This document shows positions 10,520 to 22,030 of a stretch of DNA of 64,000 nt, in pieces. The position numbers were made by a program, and so were the translations under genes. The stretch spans positions 38,234,758-38,298,757 of the forward strand of contig NC_134080.1 of NCBI RefSeq assembly GCF_000715075.1. The letters are read 5' to 3'. Numbering within the stretch: position 1 is the first letter of the stretch; each line of letters begins with the position of its first letter. The notes beneath the pieces were generated by a model. That model made no database searches and was not told the origin of the DNA. It was given only the letters and a program-made list of their open reading frames with translations. Source of the stretch: Nicotiana tabacum (lineage: Eukaryota > Streptophyta > Magnoliopsida > Solanales > Solanaceae).

Positions 10520-13249
10520 CTACTGGTACGTATGCTTCATTAAAGTCTTGAGTAAGATCTTTTGATGCTCGGTTGACCTCATTAGCAGAGATAGCATGGA
10601 CACTTGTTCAGGGCACTTGCGCAGTTGATCCACTACTTCGTAGTCTGGCATTTTCATTTGTTGGAAGAAAAATTCCGCTTCTTCAACGCTCACAGGCTTC
10701 TTTGGTGGGAAGCGTCTCCGTGTGGCGTTGTTCAGCTCTTGGGTATTTGAATACCTTCCAATGAAAGTATTTTTCGGAAGTTCTCCAGTGACTTCTTTAC
10801 CTTTGTATGTTACCAACGTCCTTTGATAATTCCATGGCACTGTGGACGGGTTGGTCATCGGCTTTTGTGGCACGCGTCCGATAACCACTGGCTCATTCAG
10901 CCGAGGTGGTTGAATCGTCCCCCGGACCACATAGGCGCCTTTCGGTACGTACATAGGTTTTGCCCTTTTGACCTCGAAGCTCTGCGGCTTCTCTGCTCGA
11001 CCTCGTGGGATGTAAAGAATCCCATTCTTCACCGGCACCGCCTTCTTCCCCACCTTCTTTTCGGGCTCGCACTTTACAATATTGGCCTTTTCCCCTTTTT
11101 CTGGTTTCTGAGCTGTTTCAGGCTTTTCCCCTGCGTCAACAATGGCGATTATAGCCTTCAAAGCAGGGTCAAATTATTTGTCTTCGCAAATCATTCTGAT
11201 CATCGGCCCATTATTGTGAGCAGGTAATGGATTGTTAGTCACATTTGGGACCTCCTCGTCCCTTAGCACTATTTTCCCTTGCTCTATTAAATTCTCGACC
11301 ACTCTTCTCAATGACCAACAGTCAATTGTATCGTGCCCCTAGGCCCCTGAATGATAGGCGCATCTGACACCGGCTTTGTAAGAAGGTGACGCCGGGTTGT
11401 GCCTTGTCTGAGGGACTGGCTGCAGGAAACCCAACTGGACTAGCTTCGGGAACAAAGTAGAGTATGGCTCACCGATAGGCGTGAAAGTCCTCCTCCTAGG
11501 TGGCTCTTGAGGACGGAAGTTATTTTACGGAGGCTGTGGGTTATAGTGGTTGTGGTAAGGAGGCTGATTTCTGGGAGGTGGAGCTTGGCCTCGGTTGGCT
11601 TGGTGCGGCGGATGGACATAAGGCTGGGTGTTCATGACCATGTAGGGTTGAGGAGGATATGCCGCATTTGAGTGGGGGTAGTAGTGTTGCGAGGTTCTTT
11701 CCGGAAAACGGGGCCTGGGATTACGATATTCCCTTGCTTCTGAGGCTGCCATGGCTGTTTCTTCCTTTTTCTTCCCTCTTGCCATTCCTCCCGACCCGCT
11801 TTGGACGGCTTGGGAGGTCGTCCTTATGGCTGCTTGACTCAAAATCCTACCTGTTTTCAGACCATTCTCTACCATCTCTCCAATTTTAATTGCTTCTGCA
11901 AACGGCTTTCCCATGGCTGACATCATGTTTTGGAAATAGTCAGACTCTTGAGCCTGGAGAAAGGTAGTGACCATTTCCACTTCATCCATGGGAGGCTTCA
12001 CCCTCGACGCCTGCTCGCGCCACTTAATAGCATACTCTCTGAAGCTTTCTGAAGGTTTCTTTTTCAAGTTCGACAGAGAATTTTGGTCTGGTGCAATGTC
12101 GATGTTATACTGGAATGGTCTCACAAAATCTCTGGCGAGATCATCCCAGACATGCCATCGGGACATGTCCTGGTCCATGTACCATTCCGAGGCTATTCCT
12201 ACTAGACTTTCCCCGAAATATGCCATTAGAAATTCCTCTTTTCCGCCGGCTCCCCTTAATTGGTTGCAATATTTCTTGAGGTGAGAAATGGGGTCACCGT
12301 GCCCGTCGTACTTCTCGAACTTTGGGGTATTGAAACCCACCGATAGGTGCACGTGAGGGAACATGCATAGGTCGGCGTAAGAGACGCTTTTCTGTCCGCT
12401 CAAACCTTGCATGTTCTTCAAACTCTGTTCAAGGCTTCTCATTCTTTTGGCCATCTCATTTTGTTCAGCAATTCTGGGGTTCTGATCCTGCCCAGGTGCA
12501 AGCTCGCACTGAGGTTGTGGAGGATTAGTGCTGGTGGCGAACCTAATTGGTTCCATTGAGAAAGATGGGGATTGGAATGTAAACGAGGACGAGTCAAAAG
12601 TCGGCTTGTATGCAGCAGGTTGTGCCGTGATCGGGCAAGGTGGTGCAGTAAAGATATTTGTGTTTACATCCGTCGTTGACACTCGGGGATGAGACTCAGA
12701 GGGCGATCCAGCAGAGAAGGCTGAAATGGCTGGGTATCCGAACGGGGTAGCAGGATAGCTTATGGGGACATTAGAAGTCCCGCTTGTCCTGGAGAATAAC
12801 TCAGGGAACCCAAGGACGATGCTTGGTGGCTCTTTTCCATTATTCCAGTCATCAAGCATTTCCAGCATGCGGAGCCGCAAGATTCTATTTTCCTCCGCAG
12901 TTACGGATTCGAGCATGAGGACGGCCGAGATAGAACTTTCCTCGGAAACAGGGATTGTTGGCAACGGAATCTCTAAAGACATTTCTACACTTCCTTTTGA
13001 CCTTGTGAAGTAAGTGTGAGCACTGCCTCCTGTCTTAACAATAGGTAATTGAACACTCCCTTTCGATCTCGTGAAATATGAGTGTGAGGCCAGACTTTCA
13101 CCAAACCAACCACCTTTCCAAAAACCTGGAAGGAACTCAACGACAAACGATCGGTTAATTCGAATCAAATAACAGATAGGCAATCTCACGTTGGGGCATG
13201 ATGAACCTATACAGTTAAATGGATTCCTACATGTTTGCGACGAAAGCAT
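10520..13249 (-). pseudogene. Ogre gag polyprotein, interrupted
   Basis: Capsid/nucleocapsid precursor. The central retrotransposon-gag domain is clear (FNTPKFEKYDGHGDPISHL, YFGESLVGIASEWY, FVRPFQYN, KKKPSESFREYAIKWREQA). The N-terminus has two copies of the block YFTRSKGSV about 30 residues apart. A proline/tyrosine-rich stretch precedes a CCHC-like knuckle (CAYHSGA-GHDTIDC). Stops lie at 11525-11527, 11339-11341 (inside the knuckle) and 11174-11176. A downstream basic linker (10520-11161; GILYIPRGR, PMYVPKGAYVV) joins gag to protease. A one-base deletion near 10520-10540 ends the frame. I took 13249 as the start only because the open frame begins there. Confidence 0.88.
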
Positions 13250-13715
13250 GTGTCATTCCGGCATTCTTTTAGGCTATCCTTTTATTATTTTCCCTTTTTT
13301 TTTTCAATTTTTCTCTTTGGTTAAACCGCGACTGGATCCGATGAGGATTGCCTACGTATCACGATGCCACGTGAATCAGATCATTACGTAGTTCAAAAAC
13401 ACAAATGAGCGCAAAAGAAGCACACCTTTTATTGTTGAAACGGTCTATTACAAACTACATTTTGCAAAAGAAAGAGCAAACTTTGAAAATAAATCTAGAC
13501 TCAAATAGACTAAAACAAACTGATGGGAAAAACAGGCAGAAGATGCTAAGATACAGACTCGATTTATGAGTATATTATGGTTTTGAAAATTGGTGCCCGC
13601 GGGGCATCATTCGGCCTTGCCGCGGTCCTAGGTGTGAGATCCCTCTCAAGCTGCTCCAGCTCATGCATGGTCTGCTTGACATAACCCATCACTGCCGAGA
13701 GGACGGTAACGCTGG
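13250..13715 (-). other. Spacer between Ogre ORF1 and gag, with hairpin copy B
   Basis: Non-coding on both strands as far as I can see. It contains hairpin motif B (13352-13391) and a T-rich tract near 13285-13320. Confidence 0.6.
13352..13391 (-). other. Ogre hairpin motif, copy B
   Basis: Minus strand: CTACGT, spacer with CTGATTCACG, loop, CGTGAT and ACGTAG. The inner stem TCACG/CGTGA differs in sequence from copies A, C and D but still pairs. The flank GATCCGATGAG is shared with copy A. Confidence 0.7.
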
Positions 13716-15605
13716 TCATGTTCTCAGACATCGTCTGGTGATGGCATGGGCAATGACCTTGATCCTATCTCTGGTTTGCTTCTTCTCTATGAGTAGGCGT
13801 TTTATCTGATCGCTACACATCTTGAATACCTGAGAATCCTGTATCTGCTGATTCTTTAGTCGCCGTACTTCTAACTTCATCTGGGCTAACAAGTCGTACA
13901 AGTATCTGCTCTCAATTTGGAAATCCTTGGCCTGATTAACTACTTTAATCTCAAGTATAGCCATATCTCTCTTCATTTTGGCAACAATTTTCTCGTGGTC
14001 GCGTTTCAATTGGTTCAAGTATCGGTGATGCTTCTCTACTCTTGTTCCCCACTGTGCCTTGAGCTTTGCCATGACCTTTTCAGATTCTTCTAAACCATCA
14101 CGCTATTCCGTGACTTCTCTTTTTAAACATTTAATCAACTGCTGGTCTGATCGACTTCTGGGCTGTTCATCAAGAGACAATCTCAATTTTTGGATTTGGG
14201 CCTTAAGTTCTTCATTCTCTTGGATCAATTTATTCTTTTCACTTCGATCCGCCGCGATTTGTATGTTGTTATTGAATTTCAGAGTGTCAATTTGTAGCTT
14301 CAAATCACCGATCTCTGCCCGATACCCCTTTTCTTTTGCTAACCAGTTCCATTGCCCTTGGGACGATTCTACAAAATCTTTGAGATGCGGTCTCTTAGCT
14401 GGTCTTTCGCAAGACAGGTCGCCTCTGAACCAAGCGTGATACCCTGGGGCAACTTCCTCTTTTGCTATATCCATCACACAAGTGCTTGCTGTCAGATGTT
14501 GGCACTCACTCCAGATTTGGCGAACTTCTTCTTCGGGGAAACGACCGTCCGGACTGATTTCAATCACTTGGGTACTCAGATCTTCATCTTTCGGCACCAC
14601 TTGATATCTCCCAAGTTGCCTCAAAACCCGATATGGTGCATAGGGTTGGATGCTTTTAAGTCCCATCAACAGAAAGTGGGGCCTGGTTGCCGGCATGTAT
14701 ATGATTTCCTCAATAGGCGACCATCCGAGCGTCCACTGGATTTGGCTAGCAGTGAGAGTTCGGAGAAATGAGGTCCATGATGTGACTCCCTCAGGTAAAT
14801 TGAACCCTTTGATTCTTGTGTAGAATTCTCCAATACAAGTTTTTTCGGGCGAACCGTAGCCCAAGAGCGGGGAGCGGTGGCATAAATGATCGGTCATCCA
14901 TATTTGCAACAGTAGGTTACATCCTTCGAAAAAGTCGCCCCTGGCTCGACAAGCAGTGAGAGCCCGGAAAATGTCAGCCATAATCATAGGCGCCAGAGTA
15001 CTTTTATCTTGGGTAAGCAAAGTACTGACGACCCCAGTTATTTTTAGATCGATGTTTCCGTCCTTCCTCGGGAACACTATAAGACCCAAGAAGGCTGTCA
15101 TAAAAGCTAACAGCCTGTGTTCGTCCCACTTTTGTCGGTTGCCTTTGCTACACAGTTTGAAATCCGGCTTATTGAACCCGCCCTCGTGACCGTATCTAGC
15201 ATACATGAGGTGGAGACTGCAGAAACCTTTGGCAAGATCTGGATGGTGAAATGTTCGGGGTATTTTCAGGAAATCCAGAAACCAGTGTACCGTGACGGCC
15301 CTAGGTGCAATCAAGTATTTGAACCTTAACGGAGCTTCATCTCCCCCAATGTATCCCGCTATTTCTTCCAGAGTCGGGGTGAGCTCGAAGTCTGAGAAAT
15401 GAAATACATTGTGCGTCGAATCCTAGTAAGTGACCAATGATCTGATAATATCGCCCCGAGGCTGAATGTCTAGTAAATCCGGGAGATTTTTCAGATATTT
15501 CCTTACTTTACCTTGCCCCTCCTTGCCTAAGTCGTTCCACCATAATCACAACTCAAAAGGGATCTTGGTCATTATTGAAAAAGGTTCGTTTTGTATCGTG
15601 ATCAT
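13716..15605 (-). pseudogene. Ogre extra ORF1 (PMD/DUF7745-like protein with coiled coil)
   Basis: The ORF upstream of gag that distinguishes Ogre elements; its function is unknown. The N-terminal about 300 residues resemble the plant-mobile-domain-like family often annotated DUF7745 (LTPTLEEIAGYIGG, VHWFLDFLKIP, RLLAFMTAFLGLIVFP, LGWSPIEEIIY). This is from memory of the family and was not searched. The C-terminal about 200 residues are rich in Lys, Glu, Leu and Gln and look like a long coiled coil. Stops at 15546-15548 (TGA), 15423-15425 (TAG) and 14103-14105 (TAG) interrupt a single continuous frame, so this copy is dead. The start at 15605 is the first ATG of that frame. Confidence 0.78.
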
Positions 15606-16715
15606 CCTGCACATTTATTTAGGGTGATTAAAAAAAACCTTTATTAGACTCAAAAATTAAAATTATCTAGATCTTTTTTTTTAAAAGATTTTTTTTTTTT
15701 GCAAAATGGGAGGTTGGACCCGATGAGAGTTGCCTACGTATCTCACACCGTGTGAGAATCAAACCGGCGTAGTTCGGTCGGATCAAAATAAAGGAAACAA
15801 AAATAAAATCCTTTAAAGAAAAGAAGAATAACTATTTTTTCTGGAATTTTGTTTATATGTTTTTTTTATTTTATTTTATTATTTATTTTTTAAAAAGAAA
15901 CCAAGGAAATACTTATACATTTTAAACTTCCTTTTTTTCATTTTTTTTTGAAATTTCGAAAATCTTTTAAAGAGTACTACAAATGAACAATAATTTTTTT
16001 TTGATTTTTATTTATATATTTATATATATTTTGGATTTTGAAAGTGATTAAAAGGAATAGTCAAACTGAAAGACAAGCTTTGTTTTTTCATTTTTTTTAT
16101 ATATATATTTTTTTAAAGAAAATTCTGGTGAGGTTTTGACATTACTTGGACATTGGTTTCCAAAAGAATAAGTAATTATCTCCCTACCCTGCTATTCTTT
16201 TTTGAAAATTTTTCGGAAACCGGTCAACATGCAGATCTGAAGCAAATAGATGCGCAAAACAAACGGGATGCAGCAGGATGGTCTTTTCATTCCAGGTTGC
16301 CTGTCCTAGACGGACCCAACCCCTGTGTTGAGTCCCCTATGTCAAATGCAACATGATGCAGATAGGCGTTCCTACTAGGGATCCGGCATGAGGTTTCGTT
16401 ATACTAGGTTTATGATCTGGGTAGATGTTCTAGACTGTGTACCCGAGCGGACAAGTAACTTATTCGTCCTCTTTCTTATTTCAGGTATTGACACTAACAG
16501 AATAGGGAGCCTCAACCAGCGAGCTTCTCCCCGGAGGTGAAGAGAGAAGGGTTTCGGCACAGTTTATATACAGTTCAGATAATATCAAAGCGGTAAAAGA
16601 CAACATTCAGCACGTTATATCAAAACATGTAATAAATATCAGATAATAAAGCCAAATATAACAATTATTCTAAGCTCGAATTCTTGAACCCTGAACCAGA
16701 GATTCTGGGTTCGTT
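15606..16715 (-). other. Ogre leader (5' untranslated) region
   Basis: About 1.1 kb between primer site and ORF1. It is T-rich on the plus strand (long T and TA runs at 15640-16130), with no coding potential. It contains hairpin motif A. Such a region would hold any packaging signal. Confidence 0.6.
15734..15772 (-). other. Ogre hairpin motif, copy A
   Basis: Minus strand: CTACG, spacer, TCTCACA-CGG-TGTGAGA, A, CGTAG. This is the strongest inner stem of the four copies (7 perfect pairs, 3-base loop). It sits in the leader just upstream of ORF1. Confidence 0.75.
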
Positions 16716-16733
16716 TCCCCAGCAGAGTCGCCA
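16716..16733 (-). promoter_or_regulatory. Ogre primer binding site (tRNA-Arg type)
   Basis: Minus strand TGGCGACTCTGCTGGGGA, four bases inside the LTR end (GTGACA-GCTC-TGGCG). It is the primer site for minus-strand cDNA synthesis. The sequence is the one I associate with tRNA-Arg priming in Ogre elements. Confidence 0.85.
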
Positions 16734-19582
16734 GAGCTGTCACACCTCCTTTTTGCGCGCCCGCCCCGAAGGGTAAAATGCGCGAGGGGTTTTTTCCAAT
16801 TTAAGTGACAATATTCGAAATGGGATTGTTTATTTAATTCAGAGTCGCCACTTGGGAAAGGTTTGGTTTTTGGTGTCCCAAGTCACCGGTTTATCTTGAA
16901 TCCCAAATCGAGGAAATTTTCGACTTTTCCAAATGAAGTCTGCGAACCAGAAATTCTAAGTAAGGAATTCTGTTGACCCGAGGGAAGGTGTTAGGCACCC
17001 TCGAATCCCGTGGTTCTAGCACGGTCGCTTAAATTGTTATAATGGCTAAATATCTGATTTAAATACATGTTGTGACTTATATGCTTTATTTAAGTTTAAA
17101 CCGCTTTCATTATTACCATTTTTTATGGAATTGCAATGTCGTGAAAATGCATCTTGAACCACGTCGCAATCAATGCACCCGTAGTTGTTAACACATCTTC
17201 ACTCCGTTGAGATTTGGATTTGGGTCACATCAATGTGCACCCGAATTTAAGAATGTAATTTAATTAAGTCGCGCCTAAAGAGCCTAACGCGTTATTATCT
17301 TTGGGGAAGGAGTGAACTTTTCTAGACAGTCCATCCCAAAACCTATGTGTTTATTATGATCAATTATTGAGGGCCCCACAATGTGTATCTTTATTTGACG
17401 AGGCTCGTCTCATTACTTTTAAAAAAAGGATGTCCTAAAGTGACTACATTTCTATTACGTTTGTCTCTAAAAAATAAAAGAAAGAAGATACCAAATTTAC
17501 TTGTTTAAGCAACTACATGCTAAATCTTTACTATGTTTGCCGAATCCGAATTTTGTTTGATTACCTGATTAGTTGTTTACGAGGTGTGAGAGTTACCTCA
17601 TGCCTTGTCTTCAATGAGTGAATACGCTTGTTAATTTGCTAAGGGAGATTGCAAGCAAACTAATCACATATACTAAACTTACATTAAACGACCTTCAAAT
17701 TTGAATTTTAAAACTAGCTTATTTGGGCTTGATTAATGAAATCGGCTGTTTATTAGGAAAACTACTACTAATTGAACTCAAAAATGCCTATTAGTTTTCC
17801 TCAAAAGTCATCGCATTATTTCGAAACAGTGAATCTATATCGAAGCCCATATCGAACCTATATCGGAACAAGTAGTCTAACAAGAGAGTTGGCGTACATG
17901 GCCAAACTGTTAACGTAACCACATGAGAATTTGTTTGGGATACATTTATCCTGAAGTCAAATGGAATCAAATACAACAGATTTGACAGTTCAGAGGTCTA
18001 GACAAAATACATACAGATGCTTGCCATGATTCTATGTTATAATGTCATAACTAAATCAAGACCCAATGGTTATATGCATTAAAATACGTCTGATCTAACA
18101 AACAATGCTATCTAATAGTTCATCTCAATCAGAATGTATGTTAATTCATACAGAACAATTGCAGTTTGAAGTTAAACAAATGCAGGCCAACTTATCATTC
18201 AAACTATGGCTATATTTTGAACACAAGCATTGTGAAGTAAACAACAATTATTTCTTTATTTCTGCTTCAAAACTTCAAGCTTTCAACAACACATGGTTTC
18301 AGAGGTACCTGAAAGTGTTTACAGTTGAAGAAGAAGAGAAGTCAGCAGAGTAACAATGGCAACAAATGCAGCAGCAGTAACAGCAGATAACAACAGGACA
18401 AATCCCAGAGCAAGGTGCAACTATAGCCGATAGAACAAGTAGTAACAAAACAACAGTAGCACACAGTGCAGTAGAAACAATGCTCCAAGACAAAACCAAG
18501 TCCAGGAGAACAAACAATGCAAACCAAACAATAGACTTAGTCGAGACTTGGAAGAAATCAAGATTGATTGAACAGGTTGAATAAATGAAACCCAAACAAC
18601 AGTAGGAAGAAACAGTTTCTGATTTTTTGTATGTTTTTCTCTATTCTGTATGTGTCTGTATATGCCTATTCTGTGATATCTCTCTGTATCTATGCTTTCT
18701 TAAACCCCTCAAAATCCAGTCTAATTTTTTTTCAGTCCCCAAATCTGTCTGAGTTCCCTCCTTTTTATAGCCTAACATCAGCCCCTTTTAGTTTGTTAAA
18801 CATATCAGAAACCTCCTTCCTTTCTTGCTGTTTTTCCACTCAACATTTTAAAATATTAAAACCTCCCATGAGATTCCTGACAGCCCTTTTAATCAACTTA
18901 TTAAACTAAAAGCAGACATGGGCAGCAGGAATATAACCTGACAGCATATGCTGTCAAGTTATTTTAGACTCTAAAAGGGCCTTTATGCACATGTTGTGCA
19001 CAAGTGCACATGCCACCAATTCAGACTGCAACTACAAACCAAATCCTTAGATTTCTGATTCAAATTAACAACTATAAGTAGCTATACTCGATCCTCAATT
19101 TTGATTCAAACAATGTTCAGCAAGAACAGATCAAATTGTTATCATTCAAACAGTTGAAACTATTCGACGACACGTATCGAATTGACTATACTAATTATAA
19201 CATATACAATTAATAGCCAAGGATTGGAATCAAACAGTATTGAGCAGGGGTTCAGATTGTACTGTCAAAACAAAGACGACCTTGGGAACTAATCAAATGA
19301 CCAATTTCAAATTCAATCGACTATGCAGTTTACACAATACACACATTATTAGTGAATGAAGAAAGACTTGGCCATATACAGAGGTCCGGGCAAAGTGGAC
19401 AACAATAGTTGATAAACATTCAAAACATAAATTAAACAAAACATTTGGACACCTAAATAGACATTCAAATACAACAGACAAAACGAACTGATAAAGAAAA
19501 CAAAAATTACCTTAAAACTTTGAAAAATCAAAAAACCTTAGCTTGAATTTGAATAGATCTTTCTTGGGGTTGAACGGACTTT

Positions 19583-19616
19583 AATCGAAGTGTTCTCAAC
19601 TGAGAACACTTCGATT
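19583..19616. repeat. LTR palindrome 1 (right copy, perfect)
   Basis: Arms AATCGAAGTGTTCTCA / TGAGAACACTTCGATT, spacer AC. Perfect 16-base pairing; it corresponds to 1203-1236. Confidence 0.85.
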
Positions 19617-20046
19617 AAGGTCCATTAGACCCTAATCACTCGGCTCAAACGGACACAGACCGGGCATGAGGATTCCTAGGGTTCCTAGAGGGCAGATTTG
19701 GGTTTTGGGTTTCCTTGGTTAGATTCGGACCAAACCAAGCATGGTTTGGTCACGAAGGAGGTCCGGGGACTGTCTGGTGTGAAGCTGGGGTAGATCGGTG
19801 CAAGTCGAGGTCTGATTCATTTGAAGATTCGAGAAGGTGGGAGGGGATTCGAGCTAAGTGGTTGGTAGATTTGGGTTCAGGGTGGTGAGGTGCATCTATG
19901 GTGTTAAGGTGGGGGTCACCGGCGTCCATGCCGCCGAGATTAATGGTGAAGGGAAAGGGGGCGGCTAGGGTTTCGTGGGTTATGGCCTGTGGTGAGGATG
20001 AACTAAAGGCAGGGGTGTTTGGATAGGGGGTGGGGTATGAGTTTGG

Positions 20047-20055
20047 ATTTATATA
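20047..20055 (-). promoter_or_regulatory. Putative LTR TATA box (right copy)
   Basis: Minus strand TATATAAAT, identical in position and sequence to 1675-1683. As part of the 5' LTR it would be the box that drives the genomic transcript. Confidence 0.5.
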
Positions 20056-20212
20056 GTTAAAGATTGAATAGATCCTAGCCGTCGGATGAGGTGAGATGAA
20101 AGGCCAGGATCTTTCAATTAGTGGGGAACGGTGTCGTTTCAAACGCCACGGGTTGGGTTGGGTTGGAGGTTGAACGGGTCGATTCTGTATGCGGGTATGG
20201 GGATGTGATCTT

Positions 20213-20241
20213 GGCCGTTGATCATTCTGAGATCAACGGCC
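20213..20241. repeat. LTR palindrome 2 (right copy)
   Basis: GGCCGTTGATC / GATCAACGGCC with a 7-base spacer, identical to 1841-1869. Confidence 0.75.
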
Positions 20242-21579
20242 CAGATCAGACCAGATCAAAACTACGTCGTTTGGATGCCCCTAGGGTCAGCTGGTTTGGA
20301 CCGGGCAAAACACAGGTTTTGGGCTTGATTTGGTTCAGTTTTGGGCCTGTTTTGTTTTGACTTGGACTGGCCTGATCCGAAAATCCTTCTCCTTTTTTTT
20401 TTAATTTCTTAAATTAATTTGCCAGATAATACTATATAAAACATTGAACAACAATTATCACACAATTAACATTTAATTACACTAACGTCACTTAATGACA
20501 AAAATAGAATAAAAGATATATTTTTTTTATTTTTCTTTTAATAAACGGATTACGGTCCACACGACGTATATTTTTTATATTTTGTTTGAATAAAATAAAC
20601 ACGGACAAGATCACAAATAACTAACAAAATGGCACGTAAAAAATCCAAAAATTGTACAACAAGACCATTTGTTATTATTTTTGTTTCTTTTGGAGTGATT
20701 GTCGCGTAAAACAAAAATCACGTGCTCACATAACTTAACCGAAAATCTCTAATTTTTCACACTCTTTCAAAACACTCTTGGGCGATTTTTTAAAGACAAC
20801 TCTTCTTCCAAATCGATTGTAAGTCAACTTTAACTCGTTTCCTTCAATCATTAACATCTTTTCACATGATTTCAACTCAAAATCAATGATTTTCATGGGG
20901 AAATTGGGTGTTAGGTTGAACCTAGGTTTTTCAAAAATTGGGGATTTGGACCTCGATTTGAGGTCTGATTTCAAAACAAATTATATATTTGTGTTCGTGG
21001 GGGAATGGGTAATCAGGTTTTGGTTCGAACCTCGGGTTTTGACCATGTGGGCCCAGGGCGATTTTCGACTTTTTGGGTAAAACTTTAAAAAACTCATTTT
21101 CATGCATTAAAACTGATTCATTTAGCATTTATTGATGTACTTAAGTAACTTGTGGCTAGATACGAGCGAATTGGTGGTGGAATCAAGATGTAAAGCGATA
21201 ATTGAACGTGAATTGTGTTCGTGGCATCTAGGTAAGTGTTTGGTCTAACCTTAGCTTGAGGGATTAGGAGTCGAGTCCTATTTGCTATGTGGTATTTGTC
21301 GAGTATCTATACGTTGGTGTAAAGCATGCCCGTGAGTCTTATATTGTGACTATTATGGCTTCGTTGTATTATTCATTCTTTGATGATGATTTCTATTATT
21401 GGGCAAAGTTTGTGGAAGTAATTGTGACATTTGAACATTGAGGAGCGTTGGCTCGAGTTGTACAAAGAAATGTGAAAGTATAAGTGGAAATTGAACCTTT
21501 TAGAGCATTGGCTCAAAGTGGTGAAGTGAGTTGTGAAGTAAAAGTGAAAAAGAGAAGAGAATCATTATATTATCTCCCT

Positions 21580-22030
21580 TGCCGGGATATTGTTGCTTTT
21601 TAATGTTATCTCCCTTGCTGGGATGTTGATGTTTCTTTTGATGTTATTCCCTTGCCGGGACTTGATTGTTGAACTATTGTTTCCTTGCCGGGATTCTTAT
21701 TGTAATTTTATTTATTCCCTTGCCCTATTATTTGTGATTGTTGTTTGGGTGAGGAAGAGTGTTAAAGCACGAAGGGTGATGCCGTGTATTGTTTTGGCGA
21801 GAGAGTGTTAAAGCACGAAGGGTGATATCATGTATGATTTGTGAGGAAAGAGTGTAAAGCACGAAGGGTGATGTCGTGCCGCACGATGTACAATTCTGTG
21901 CCGATTCTATTGATTATATGGTGAGGACGAGAGTAAAAGCATGAAGGATGATGCCGTGCACATTTTCATTACTTGATTGATTTGGTGAGGACGAGAATAA
22001 AAGCACGAAGGGTGATGTCGTGCACTTATT
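21580..22030. repeat. Degenerate short repeats within LTR-like sequence
   Basis: First come four units around CCCTTGCCGGGA (21580-21725), then five units of (A/G)GTGTTAAAGCACGAAGGGTGATG type (21755-22020), about 50-70 bp apart. They are internal repeats of the LTR-like block. Confidence 0.65.

Noticed and set aside
18299..18595. Cys-rich minus-strand frame in the LTR
   Set aside because: It arises from CAG/CAA-rich repeats (complement gives Cys and Leu codons); the matching part in the left LTR is only partly in the window.
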